Shown: positions 18,693-28,300 of the stretch, one piece after another
Position numbering within the stretch: the first letter of the stretch is position 1
Layout of the letters: the number at the start of each line of letters is the position of its first letter
Assembly (NCBI GenBank): GCA_938028745.1
Contig: CALIZL010000037.1
Coordinates: forward strand, 28,886 to 92,885
Direction of reading: 5' to 3'
From: an uncultured Prevotella sp.
GTDB taxonomy: Bacteria > Bacteroidota > Bacteroidia > Bacteroidales > Bacteroidaceae
DNA length: 64,000 bases
Translations under genes and position numbers: made by a program
Notes under the pieces: generated by a model
Told to the model about the DNA's origin: nothing
Databases searched by the model: none
The model's input: only the letters and a program-made list of their open reading frames with translations

Positions 18693-21600
18693 ATGATTAC
18701 ACGAATATTGGGCCTTGATACTGGTACAAACAGCCTTGCTTGGGCTGTGGTAGACAGAAATGCCAACGGAAACTACACGTTGGTGAAACGCGGCGATGTT
18801 ATCTTCAGCGAAGGCGTAAAGATAGAAAAAGGCAAAGAATCGTCTAAAGCAGCCGAAAGAACAGGACACAAGTCTTTGCGCGTGCAGTATGCTAGGCGGC
18901 GTCTACGTAAGATTGATACGCTGAAAGTGCTTGTAAGTCTCGACCTGTGCCCTTATCTTTCCGACGAACAACTCAGCCTTTGGAAAGCCAAGAAAACATA
19001 TCCGCTCACCGATGACTTTATGCTTTGGCAGCGTTCGGGTAGTGCCGAAGAGAACAACCCTTACTATTGCCGCTACCGTTGCCTAACGCAAAAGCTCGAT
19101 CTTACCGACCAAAGCCAGCGTTTTCTTCTGGGTCGGGCATTCTATCACTTGGCGCAACGTCGTGGGTTTCTTAGCAACAGGCTCGACACCACGGCCGATT
19201 CCGTCGAGTCGGGCAAGGTCAAATCGGGCATTGCCCAGCTTTCTGTAGAGATGGAAAAGGCTGGTTGCACGTTTCTAGGCGAGTATTTCTATCAACTCTA
19301 CAAACAACATGGCAACACCGTCAGGCTAAGGAGCCGATATACCGACAGGGAAGAACATTATATAAAGGAGTTCTTGGCCATCTGCGAAAAACAAGGACTG
19401 GATGCCCAATGGGTTGAAAAACTGCAAAGTGCCTTGTATTTCCAACGCCCGTTAAAGTCGCAACGTAAGGGTGTAGGCAAATGTACATTCGAGCCAAAGA
19501 AGCCGCGTTGCGCCGAATCGCACCCCGATTACGAAGCGTTCAGAATGCTCTGCATTCTCAATAACATTAAGATAAAAACGCCAAACGACACTTCGTTACG
19601 ACCGCTAAACACACAAGAACGCGAAAAGATTTGGCCGCTGTTCTTCAGAAAGTCTAAGCCCAACTTCGATTTCGAGGACATCGCAAAGGCGTTGGCAGGC
19701 AAAAACAACTACGCTTGGATTAAGGAAGCAGACGAAAAGCCATACAGGTTTAACTACCGCATGCACCAAGGCGTGTCGGGCTGTCCCGTAACAGCACAGC
19801 TGATAGACATCTTTGGCCCTGATTGGAAGGCAGGCATTGCCGAGACATACACGGCCGCTGGAAAGAAGAACGGCACAAAAACCATCGACGAAATGGCGGA
19901 TGATGTATGGAATGTGCTTTATTCATTCTCGTCGAAAGACAAGTTAAAGGCTTTCGCCACCGAGAAGTTGCAACTCGATGAGGCCAGTGCTACGAAGTTT
20001 GCCAATGAAAAGCTGCCGCATGGCTTTGCCGCGTTAAGCCTTAAAGCCATTCGCAACATCCTGCCTTTCTTGCGCCAAGGCTTCATCTACGCCCACGCCG
20101 TACTCTTGGCCAAGATACCCGACATTGTTACAAACGCCGTTTGGGATGATGCTCACAAACGCGAGCAGATACTTTCGGGGCTGCTGGAGATTATCGAAAA
20201 CTATAACCCCAAAGACCGTGGCGTTGAGGGTACGATAGACTTCTGCATCAAAAGTCACTTGCAAGACGTGGTCGACCTGCGCCCAGGTGCTGCCGATGCG
20301 CTTTACCATCCCTCGATGATAGAGGCCTATCCCGATGCAAAGCTTAACAAGATGGGCGTGTTTCAGTTGGGCAGTCCCCGCACCAACGCCATCCGCAACC
20401 CTATGGCCATGCGCTCGTTGCACATATTGCGAAGCGTGGTTAACCAGCTTCTGCGCGATGGCACAATAGACCGCGACACGGAGGTGCATGTGGAATATGC
20501 ACGCGAACTGAACGATGCCAACAAACGCAAGGCCATAGCCGATTATCAAAAGGATATCGAACGCAAGCGTGCGGATTATCGCAAACGCATTGTTGAAGAG
20601 TATAAAAACAAATGTCACAAAGAGATAGAACCCACAGAAACTGACATTCTTAAATATCAACTGTGGGAAGAACAAAACCACAGGTGCCTATACACAAACG
20701 GCGAGATTGGCATCTGCGATTTTCTAGGTGACAATCCGAAGTTCGACATCGAGCATACCATTCCCCGAAGTGTTGGTGGAGACAGCACGCAAATGAACCT
20801 AACGCTCTGCGATGCGATGTTCAATAGGCAGGTGAAAGGTGCGAAACTACCCACCCAGCTATCTAACCATGCAGACATATTGAAAAGAATTGCTCCCTGG
20901 AAAAGCAAGTGCGAAGACCTACGAAAACAGCTAGACAAGATACGCACGTATGGTGGTATGGAGAAAGCTATGAAAGACCGGCTGATACAAAAACGCCATC
21001 GCCTGAAGATGGAACTAGATTATTGGCAGGGCAAATACAGCCGATTTACGATGACCGAAGTACCCGAAGGGTTCAGTCGTCGTCAAGGAGCGGGCATCGG
21101 TTTGGTTTCAAAGTATGCGGGGTTGTTCTTAAAGTCGCTCTTCCACAACGAACAAAATCCCAACAAGAGCAACGTCTACGTGGTGAAAGGCGTAACCACA
21201 GCCGAGTTCAGGCGTATGTGGGGGCTACAAGGCGAGTACGAAAAGAAATCGCGACTTAACCATTGCCACCATTGCATCGATGCCATAACCATAGCCTGCA
21301 TCGGTAAGGCCGAATACGATAAGATGGCGCAATACTATCACGACGAAGAAGTGTCGCGCTGGCATGGTTCTGCCAGCAAGCCCCATTTCAAGAAGCCTTG
21401 GCGCACCTTTACCGAAGATGTGTTGGCCTTAGAGCAGTCGCTCTTGGTGAAACACCTCACCAAAGACAACATGCCCAAACAGACCAAAAAGCACGTGCGT
21501 ACAGCTAAGGGTAAATATCTTGCCCAGGGCGATGCCGCCAGAGGTTCACTACATAAGGACACTTATTATGGTGCTATCCAGCAAGAGGGCGAGATACGCT

Positions 21601-22370
21601 ATGTGTTGCGTAAGTCTTTAAGCGACTTTAATAGTGAATCGGAACTCGAAAATATAGTAGACCAAGCCGTTAAGGAGAAGATAAAGGCGGCCGTTGCCGG
21701 TAAAAACTTTAAGACAGCCATTGCCGAACCCATATTTATGAATAAGGAAAAGGGTATAAGGATAAATAAGGTGAGGTGCTATGCTGACAGCGTTAAGAAT
21801 CCGCTACATATACGTCAACAACGTGATTTGTCGGATAAAGAATATAAGCAACAGTTTCACGTGGTTAACGATAGCAACTATATGTTGGCGATTTATGAAG
21901 GGGAAGTTAAGGGTAAGGTGAAACGCGATTTCGCGCTTGTTAATAATATCACTGCGGCATCGTTCTTCAAACGGAGTAATCGTAGAAAGAATGCTGAACC
22001 GCTTGTACCTAGAACAAGCCCGAAAGGCAATTTGGCTTTACTTGTTACGTTGAAAATAGGTATGCAAGTTCTTCTTTATGAGAAATCGCCTGAAGAGATA
22101 AAGTTTGACAAACCACACGATTTGGTAAAACGTTTGTATAAAGTTGTCGGACTTAGCATAGACGGTAGTTGTATTATGATTGATCTAAGATACAATCAAG
22201 AAGCTAGGCAAGCCAAAGATGTAAAACCCAAGAAAGGTGCGTATATGGAAAACGAACAGTTTAGACCTTGCATAAGACTTAGGCACACGCAGTTTAAGGC
22301 ACTTGTTGAGGGCGTCGACTTTGAGTTTAACATCCTTGGCGAGATTAAAAGGAAAGATCGTCATGCTTAA
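18693..22370 (+). CDS. cas9: CRISPR-associated endonuclease Cas9 (type II-C)
   Basis: RNA-guided DNA endonuclease, 1225 residues, in the II-C size range. RuvC-I is ILGLDTGTNSLAWAVVD with Asp9. The Arg-rich bridge helix is SLRVQYARRRLRKIDTLK. RuvC-II is VHVEYAREL with Glu601. The HNH domain has DIEHTIPRSVGGD (His688) and Asn711 in MFNRQVKG. RuvC-III is NHCHHCIDAITIACI (His860, Asp863). The C-terminal PAM-interacting region is present and ends normally (FNILGEIKRKDRHA). All catalytic residues are intact, so the protein should be active. The tracrRNA is encoded just upstream on the other strand; the stop overlaps the cas1 start (ATGCTTAA). PAM cannot be read from sequence alone. Confidence 0.97.
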   Translation: MITRILGLDTGTNSLAWAVVDRNANGNYTLVKRGDVIFSEGVKIEKGKESSKAAERTGHKSLRVQYARRRLRKIDTLKVLVSLDLCPYLSDEQLSLWKAKKTYPLTDDFMLWQRSGSAEENNPYYCRYRCLTQKLDLTDQSQRFLLGRAFYHLAQRRGFLSNRLDTTADSVESGKVKSGIAQLSVEMEKAGCTFLGEYFYQLYKQHGNTVRLRSRYTDREEHYIKEFLAICEKQGLDAQWVEKLQSALYFQRPLKSQRKGVGKCTFEPKKPRCAESHPDYEAFRMLCILNNIKIKTPNDTSLRPLNTQEREKIWPLFFRKSKPNFDFEDIAKALAGKNNYAWIKEADEKPYRFNYRMHQGVSGCPVTAQLIDIFGPDWKAGIAETYTAAGKKNGTKTIDEMADDVWNVLYSFSSKDKLKAFATEKLQLDEASATKFANEKLPHGFAALSLKAIRNILPFLRQGFIYAHAVLLAKIPDIVTNAVWDDAHKREQILSGLLEIIENYNPKDRGVEGTIDFCIKSHLQDVVDLRPGAADALYHPSMIEAYPDAKLNKMGVFQLGSPRTNAIRNPMAMRSLHILRSVVNQLLRDGTIDRDTEVHVEYARELNDANKRKAIADYQKDIERKRADYRKRIVEEYKNKCHKEIEPTETDILKYQLWEEQNHRCLYTNGEIGICDFLGDNPKFDIEHTIPRSVGGDSTQMNLTLCDAMFNRQVKGAKLPTQLSNHADILKRIAPWKSKCEDLRKQLDKIRTYGGMEKAMKDRLIQKRHRLKMELDYWQGKYSRFTMTEVPEGFSRRQGAGIGLVSKYAGLFLKSLFHNEQNPNKSNVYVVKGVTTAEFRRMWGLQGEYEKKSRLNHCHHCIDAITIACIGKAEYDKMAQYYHDEEVSRWHGSASKPHFKKPWRTFTEDVLALEQSLLVKHLTKDNMPKQTKKHVRTAKGKYLAQGDAARGSLHKDTYYGAIQQEGEIRYVLRKSLSDFNSESELENIVDQAVKEKIKAAVAGKNFKTAIAEPIFMNKEKGIRINKVRCYADSVKNPLHIRQQRDLSDKEYKQQFHVVNDSNYMLAIYEGEVKGKVKRDFALVNNITAASFFKRSNRRKNAEPLVPRTSPKGNLALLVTLKIGMQVLLYEKSPEEIKFDKPHDLVKRLYKVVGLSIDGSCIMIDLRYNQEARQAKDVKPKKGAYMENEQFRPCIRLRHTQFKALVEGVDFEFNILGEIKRKDRHA

Positions 22371-22878
22371 AAGAAGCCTCGTTTTTACTTCGCCCGCAGC
22401 CCTGTCGTTGAAGAACGCACAACTGGTGATAACTTTAAAGGAACAGCCCGATGCTTGTCGGACTGTTCCCATTGAAGAACTAGGAGTTGTGTTGGTGGAT
22501 AACCCAATGGTAAGCCTAACCATACCCTTGATAAACGCTTTGGCCGAGGAGAATGTTGCCCTTATCTTTTGCGACCAGAAAGGTATGCCTAACGCACTTA
22601 CGCTTAGCCTACATGCCAACGCCAGTCAAGGCGAAAGCTATCGCGAACAAGTATCTGCAAGCGAAACGTTGAAGAAAGCACTATGGAAACAACTCATTGA
22701 GGCGAAGATTAGAAATCAAGCGCGTTTGCTTAGCAAACAAGGCAAGCGGGGAGAACTGTTAAAGCCACTTTATATGAACGTGAAAAGTGGTGATGTGGAT
22801 AATAAGGAAGGTGTGGCTGCTAAACTGTATTGGACCGAATTGTTTGGTAAAGACTTCCGGCGCGACCGCGAGTTGTGA
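22363..22878 (+). pseudogene. cas1: Truncated cas1, cut off at the first CRISPR repeat
   Basis: Type II Cas1 integrase, N-terminal part only: 171 residues from the ATG overlapping the cas9 stop; the family is usually about 300. It begins MLKRSLVFTSPAALSLKNAQ and keeps the N-terminal beta domain (VPIEELGVVLVDN, LINALAEENVALIFCD) and the first metal-binding Glu149 (SGDVDNKEGVAAKLYW). The frame ends ...FRRDREL with its TGA inside CRISPR repeat 1. The distal half, with the catalytic His and third acidic residue, is missing, and no cas2 follows. The protein should be unable to integrate spacers. I cannot exclude that the fragment is still translated. Confidence 0.93.
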
Positions 22879-23891
22879 TTTGATGTAGAGAAACGATATA
22901 ATACAACTCCGTGCGCATAAACTTGCCTTGCCAATAAGTTGTGGTTTGATGTAGAGAAACGATATAATACAACGCTTTCAGCGTGTCGTTGAACAGCCTT
23001 GCGTTGTGGTTTGATGTAGAGAAACGATATATTACAACTGCGGATTGGCAGAAGATATTGCGCAAGGAGTTGTGGTTTGGTGTAGAGAAACGATATAATA
23101 CAACAACGCCACGGCACCAGACACGTTAGGCACGGTTGTGGTTTGATGTAGAGAAACGATATAATACAACGAATTAGATGCAAAGCACATAGAGTGTAAG
23201 TTGTGGTTTGATGTAGAGAAACGATATAATACAACGCACCCACATTTCAGGCACTTGACACGGCTGTTGTGGTTTGATATAGAGAAACGATATAATACAA
23301 CCGACTTTATTGCGTATTATAAGGGGGGCAGTTGTGCTTTGATGTAGAGAAACGATATAATACAACTGAATTGTTTTACATTGGGAGGTAGCCTAAGTTG
23401 TGGTTTGATGTAGAGAAACGATATAATACAACCCATATTTGTAAGATAAAGGCGGAGCGCAGTTGTGGTTTGATGTAGAGAAACGATATAATACAACTCA
23501 TCAGTCAATGGAACTCCATTTTGGTCAGTTGTGGTTTGATGTAGAGAAACGATATAATACAACTAGAACTCTCGCTCATCGTGCGAGTAAGAGTTGTGGT
23601 TTGATGTAGAGAAACGATATAATACAACCGCTAGACGTCGAGGCGGCCAAGCAGTTCAGTTGTGGTTTGATGTAGAGAAACGATATAATACGACTCGAAA
23701 GTGATAACGCCACTTTCGTTGTTTGTTGTGGTTTGATGTAGAGAAACGATATAATACAACTGGCGTATTGCATGGGTATCGTCCACGCGGTTGTGGTTTG
23801 ATGTAGAGAAACGATATAATACAACTTCACGCCGTACATCTATATGGGCGCATAGGTTGTGGTTTGGTATAGAAACCGTCTTGACTTTAAT
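22872..23891 (+). CRISPR. Type II-C CRISPR array, 15 spacers
   Basis: Fifteen 36-bp repeats starting at 22872, 22938, 23003, 23069, 23135, 23200, 23266, 23331, 23397, 23462, 23528, 23593, 23659, 23725 and 23790, plus a degenerate sixteenth at 23856 that keeps only its first ~19 bases. Repeats begin GTTGTGGTTTGATGTAGAG and end GATATAATACAAC; spacers are 29-30 bp. Variants: repeat 1 (G7A), 3 (A30T), 4 (A12G), 7 (G14A), 8 (G7C), 13 (A34G). The anti-repeat pairing sets crRNA direction as plus strand, and the degenerate repeat marks the right end as distal. There is no leader: repeat 1 starts inside the cas1 remnant. The array probably depends on read-through from cas9. Confidence 0.98.
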
Positions 23892-24740
23892 ATTTCTATA
23901 AATTGAGTGGGGCTTGTTGTTTTTGTGTTGCCAACACTATACAGACACACCTCTCATATACGGCGTGCAGAACAAATCTACTCGCTGGCTTACAAACTTA
24001 CGAAAAACCAACAACTCCCAAATACTCCAACTCACAATCTCACTAACTCATCAACTTACCAACTCACCAACTCACCAACTCGTCAACTCATCAACTCAAA
24101 ATCTTAAATATTTAATTTTTATTTTACAAAACCGCTCTAATTTTCGCTCCGTTCTAGCGAAAATACGGGTTAAAAAGTAGGTAAAAAGCCACTATTTCTA
24201 GCTTTTCACACCTTGGAGTTTGTCTGTTTTTAAGCCTCGAACCTGCATTTTGCACCATTTTGCCTCTCTAGTTTGGTTGCCAGCTCGTATTTTTTCAACT
24301 CCATAAACCCGCTTTTAGCTCCTAAAACCCCACTTTTTATGTCCATTTTGCCCTTTTCATCCATGTGTTTTATGGTGCTAAAAGGTTATGTTTATGCTAT
24401 TGCGGTGTATTCTTATGTCTTTTCGTCTTCCATTTAGCGGCATTTTGCACGGCATTTAGCATCAAAACGGCTTGCGTTTAGCATCAAAACGCATTGCATT
24501 TAGCATCAAAACGCACTGCATTTTGCAGCATATTGCCCTTCATTTCGTAGTAAATAGCCCCGAAATGGGTGCAAATGGCGGTGTTTTCAAATAAATATTC
24601 ATTTTGTCGCATTCACATCCTAGCCCCTTTTTGCATCAAAACAAACCCTCGCGAGAATCGATTTTTTGCGGCAAGGTGAGTGGTTGATGGACAAAAACGG
24701 CACTGATAGTGTTAAAATACTTGCTGAAAAACAGACAAAA
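23880..24740 (-). repeat. Large non-coding repeat element, copy B (inverted)
   Basis: Reverse-complement counterpart of 1477-2570. It has the same order of blocks: minisatellite (CAACTCATCAACT units, 24040-24105), CCACTTTTTATGTCCATTTT (about 24330), GGTTATGTTTATGCTATT (24382), GCATCAAAACG units (24460-24530), AAATAAATATTCATTTTG (24588) and GAGAATCGATTTTTTGCGGC (24653). The left edge directly abuts the degenerate end of the CRISPR array and shares CTTGACTTTAATATTTCTAT-type sequence with 2560-2590. No gene is present. Confidence 0.75.
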
Positions 24741-24893
24741 GGAGGGTGGTTGAGGAGTTGACAAGCGGGCCAGTTGACAAGTTAAGGAGCGAGTAAGTTG
24801 AAAGGCGAAGCATCTTTCTTATCATCTTCCATACTCATCAACTCATCAGCTCGTCAACTAGAGTTGATAGCTGAAGCTTCTTTCTCATCATGT
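24741..24893. repeat. Short repeats between element B and MITE copy B
   Basis: Contains GTTGACAAG/GAGTTGA-type units and two variants of a GGCGAAGCATCTTTCTTATC motif (24805 and 24868), related to the GGCTTCGCC repeats at 17.1 and 18.4 kb. No gene. Confidence 0.5.
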
Positions 24894-25054
24894 TTTATAG
24901 TCAAACAGAATTGCTGTTGGAAAATAGTTGTTAGAAGAATGTAAGGCGTGCATAGCATAGCATCAATAAACCTTTACGCAGAAGATAAGGATCACTTTTT
25001 GTTTGCTTACGATGCGCCTATGACTTTCCAAATCCATTTCTGTTTGACTATAAA
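24894..25054 (+). mobile_element. MITE-like element, copy B (161 bp)
   Basis: Same length and orientation as 17844-18004. The left end TTTATAGTCAAACAGAA is an exact inverted match to its own right end. The two copies bracket the CRISPR-Cas locus 7.05 kb apart. Confidence 0.82.
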
Positions 25055-25253
25055 TACCCCCAAAGGGTAGTTTATACGGCTTATCAATTGTTTTAGATTG
25101 TTTGCATCGTTTCCTGTTCATCTTTCGTTTGCTTGTCGGCATCTTGCCTGCCTTGTCCTTTTGACGTAACACGCTACGCCTTCAAGAATAATATAGGAAA
25201 GATGCTCCACAATACACAAGGGCTGAGCAGGCTCTAACGGCCGATTGGGATAA
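25051..25253 (-). repeat. Dispersed ~200-bp hairpin element, copy 3
   Basis: Starts at the very end of MITE copy B (TAAATACCCCC) and ends GGCTCTAACGGCCGATTGGG. Contains the family core CGTTTGCTTGTCGGCATCTT and the inverted arms near CCTTGTCC and GGAAAGATGC. Confidence 0.72.
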
Positions 25254-25269
25254 GGCAATTGGGGGCTGC

Positions 25270-25325
25270 GCAATAACGAAAAGGGGATGGCAGAAACCAA
25301 TCTGCCATCCCCTTTGGGGATTTCT
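25270..25325. terminator. Hairpin after the secreted-protein operon
   Basis: GGGGATGGCAGAAA (25284-25297) and TTTCTGCCA (near 25320), with an inner GGATGGCAGA/TCTGCCATCC stem (25286-25312), lie just past the minus-strand LRR gene stop. On the minus strand this can fold into a strong hairpin, but the U-run after it is weak. Confidence 0.45.
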
Positions 25326-25348
25326 GCCACTAGGCAAATGTGTGAGGT

Positions 25349-28300
25349 TTATTTCACCATTACCTTGGCAACCTTATTGTTTACGGTAACAACGTATGCG
25401 CCTTTGGCCAGCGAGAAGCTTTGGCTTGTGGCGTTCATCTTAGCCTTTTGTACCAAACCGCCGTTTATGCCATACACGTTAACGGTGCTTCCTGTTGCGG
25501 CTTCTACCACGATACCGCCCTCAACAACCTTGATAAAGGTGTCGGCGTTGTCGGCATTAACGCCCTCGATGCCTGTTGCATCGGGAATGAAGCGGATATG
25601 TTTGGTGTGTAGCAGCAGCTTGGGGAACTTGGCGTTGGTCATAACGCAAACCAAGTCTTCGTAGCGTTTGGTAAGTTTCAGCGTGGTAACGCCGTTGGTT
25701 ACGGTGTATTCGGCATCAACGTCAAACTCTTCGCCTTGTAGGTTCCCGTTCTTATCTACGTTCACATTTCCGGTAAACCAGCGGTAAACGGTGGGTGTTC
25801 CGTCGACAACAGCCTCTGAGCTGAGGTCTACCTTGTTGCCGTTGGCACTAACCTCAACGGGGTTTTGCCTTTGATAGGCATAGGATGTGCGGTAAGTGCC
25901 GTTGGTTGGAGGCAGCGCGGAGAAGCGCAGGTTGTTGCCAACAAGGTTGAGCGCACGCAAGTTGGCGTTGTTACGCACATTGATAGACGTGAGTTTGTTG
26001 TTGCTGACGAAGAGCTGTCCCAGGTTGGGTAGACGGCTACAATCGAGCGACGTCATCGAGTTGGCTGTTAGGTCGAGGCTCTCCAACGCTGTCAGTCCAC
26101 GGAAATTAACCTCAGTGAGGTTGTTTCGGCTAAGGCTTACCACAATCAGCTCTTTGTTCTTAGAGAGGTCGAGCTTGGTAAGTTTGTTGTCGGACATTGA
26201 TAGATACTCGAGGTTGGGATACTTCGAGAGGTCTATGTCAGAGATGTTGTTGCGGCTAAGGTCTAGCTGTTTAAGTGCTGTGCTAGGCGCGAAGTCGAAC
26301 TTGGAAAGGCCAACGTTGTCTAACGTGATGGCCCGGGTGTCGGCCAACTTGCTGATGTCTATTGACGACATCTTAGCGTTGGTAATGCTGAATACGGAAA
26401 GTTTCTCTTCGGGTTTCGACACCAATACGCGCACTTTCACGCCTTTGTTGGTAAGGGCGGTAAAGCGTGTGTAGGTGTTGGCCTTCAAAACGTATTGGCT
26501 CATGGCTCCATCGCCGCGCCAATCGAAGTAAACAGACATGCCCTCGATGTTGCCACGTAGTGATAGCTGAACGCTGTCTTTGTTGTTTGTGGTGGTAAAC
26601 GAAGCCAGTTCGTTAGTTGGTACGGGGATGGGTTGCACCAAGGTGGTCTTTAAGATGTTCTTACCCGTGAATGCGGGATAGGCAGGGTGTGATATTTCGC
26701 AATACACTTTGCCTTTGGTTAGGGTCTTAAACCTGGTAGAACCCTTGTCGTCCAGGTAGTCGGTTCCCAGCACGTAGGGTTGTCCGCCTTCGGTTTTCCA
26801 AACGAAGTTGGTGGTTTTGTTGTTGATGGTTACGTATTGCTCGGTGAGGTCGATACCAGGCGATGTGGTGGCAATCACCACTTCGCGTTGCGGAGCGTAC
26901 GTAAAGTGAGCCTCGTCTAGGCCAAACCTGTTGGGCATGTTGGCCAGTGTGAAGTAGTTGTTGCTGATGTCGAGTTTGGAAACTGGTGCTAGGGGGATAA
27001 TGCCCAGCAAGGTAAGCTCGTTGTTAGAAACGTTTAGTTCTTTGAGCTGTTCGCTGTGGTCGAGAATCAGTCTTGTAAGCTTGTTGTGCGAGAGGTTTCC
27101 TCTTACCAGTGCATCGGCACGTCGCAGGTCGAGGTTAGCTAAGTTGTTGTGGCTTAGGTCGAAGTCGGTAATGGTGAAGTAATCGTCTACCGTGATTGTT
27201 TCAAGCTGGTTATGGCTGAGGTTCACGTTGGTGAGCAGACTCTTGTATTGCGACTTAGACTTGCCTTTCAGCGAGATGGTTTTGAGCTGGTTGTGCGACA
27301 AGTCGAGCTTTTCGAGCTGGTTGTTGCGTCCCAAGTCGATGGTGGTAAGCCCCGTATTTACGAGCGACAGCACGCGCAGGTCTGTTAGTTCGGTAACATC
27401 TATGCTTGTGATGTTCAGGTCTTTCACTTCAAGTGCCGTCACATAGTTGTCTTGCGGTACGGTCACCACGATGTTTCCGTTACCTGCTCGCTGGCCGGTG
27501 ATGTTGGCGGCAGTAGGCTTCTCGGCGGTGATGTTTACTTCTTTTAGTTGTCCGTTTCCAAAGTCTACCTTAACTTTTACGGGTTTCTGTGGCGTTGCGC
27601 CCTTCATTCCCACGGTTAGGTTGATGGTTTGTCCAGCCGTTGCGGTGGTGGCAAAGTCTATTGCCCTTACGTCCTTACCAAATTCGCTATCGTCTTTAAC
27701 GGTGAAAGGTTCGGTAAATAGGGGATATTCGTTGAAAATGGTGTTGGTAAATATAAGCACCACCTTGCCGTCTACGGGCCTAAGCAGCGTTACCTTTCCG
27801 TTTTCGTAGTAATAGTAGCTGGCATCCAGCTCGGTACGTTTGGCCAGTGTGTCTTTATCCAGCTTGTAGAGTTTGCCCAATGTGGTTGTTCCGTCGCGCA
27901 AAACTTGTTTAGAGAAGTCGAGCACGGTGCCCACCTTGTAGGTGTCGTCCAGCACCAGGTCGCGTTGGTCGTAGTAATACTCGCGCCAGGTGTTCTGCGG
28001 TTTGGGCAGCGAGGCGAAGGTCATCAGGTTTTTGCGTATGTTGAAGATGTACAAGTCGGGACATTTGCTCACGTCTATAGAGGTGAGTTTGTTGTGGTTT
28101 GCTCCCAACGTAACCAGCTTAGGCACTTTGCTCAGGTTAAGCGAACGCAGGTTGTTGCCCGCACAATAAAAGTGGCGCAGGTCTGGACAGTGGGTCAGGT
28201 CGATGTCATCGAACTTCACATCGGTGTTAATCGTACCCGAAGCATGCTCTATGTAGAGTTCGTTCAGCTTGGCGTTTTTGCTGATGTCTAGCTTGTTTAC

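Noticed and set aside
22896..22909. TATAAT in the repeat as a promoter inside every CRISPR repeat
   Set aside because: II-C arrays of some Proteobacteria use repeat-embedded promoters, but the genes here use TAnnTTTG elements, which the repeat lacks; it cannot be decided without RNA data.
22770..23839. Series of minus-strand frames with YIVSLHQTTT repeats
   Set aside because: These are the CRISPR repeats translated on the reverse strand.
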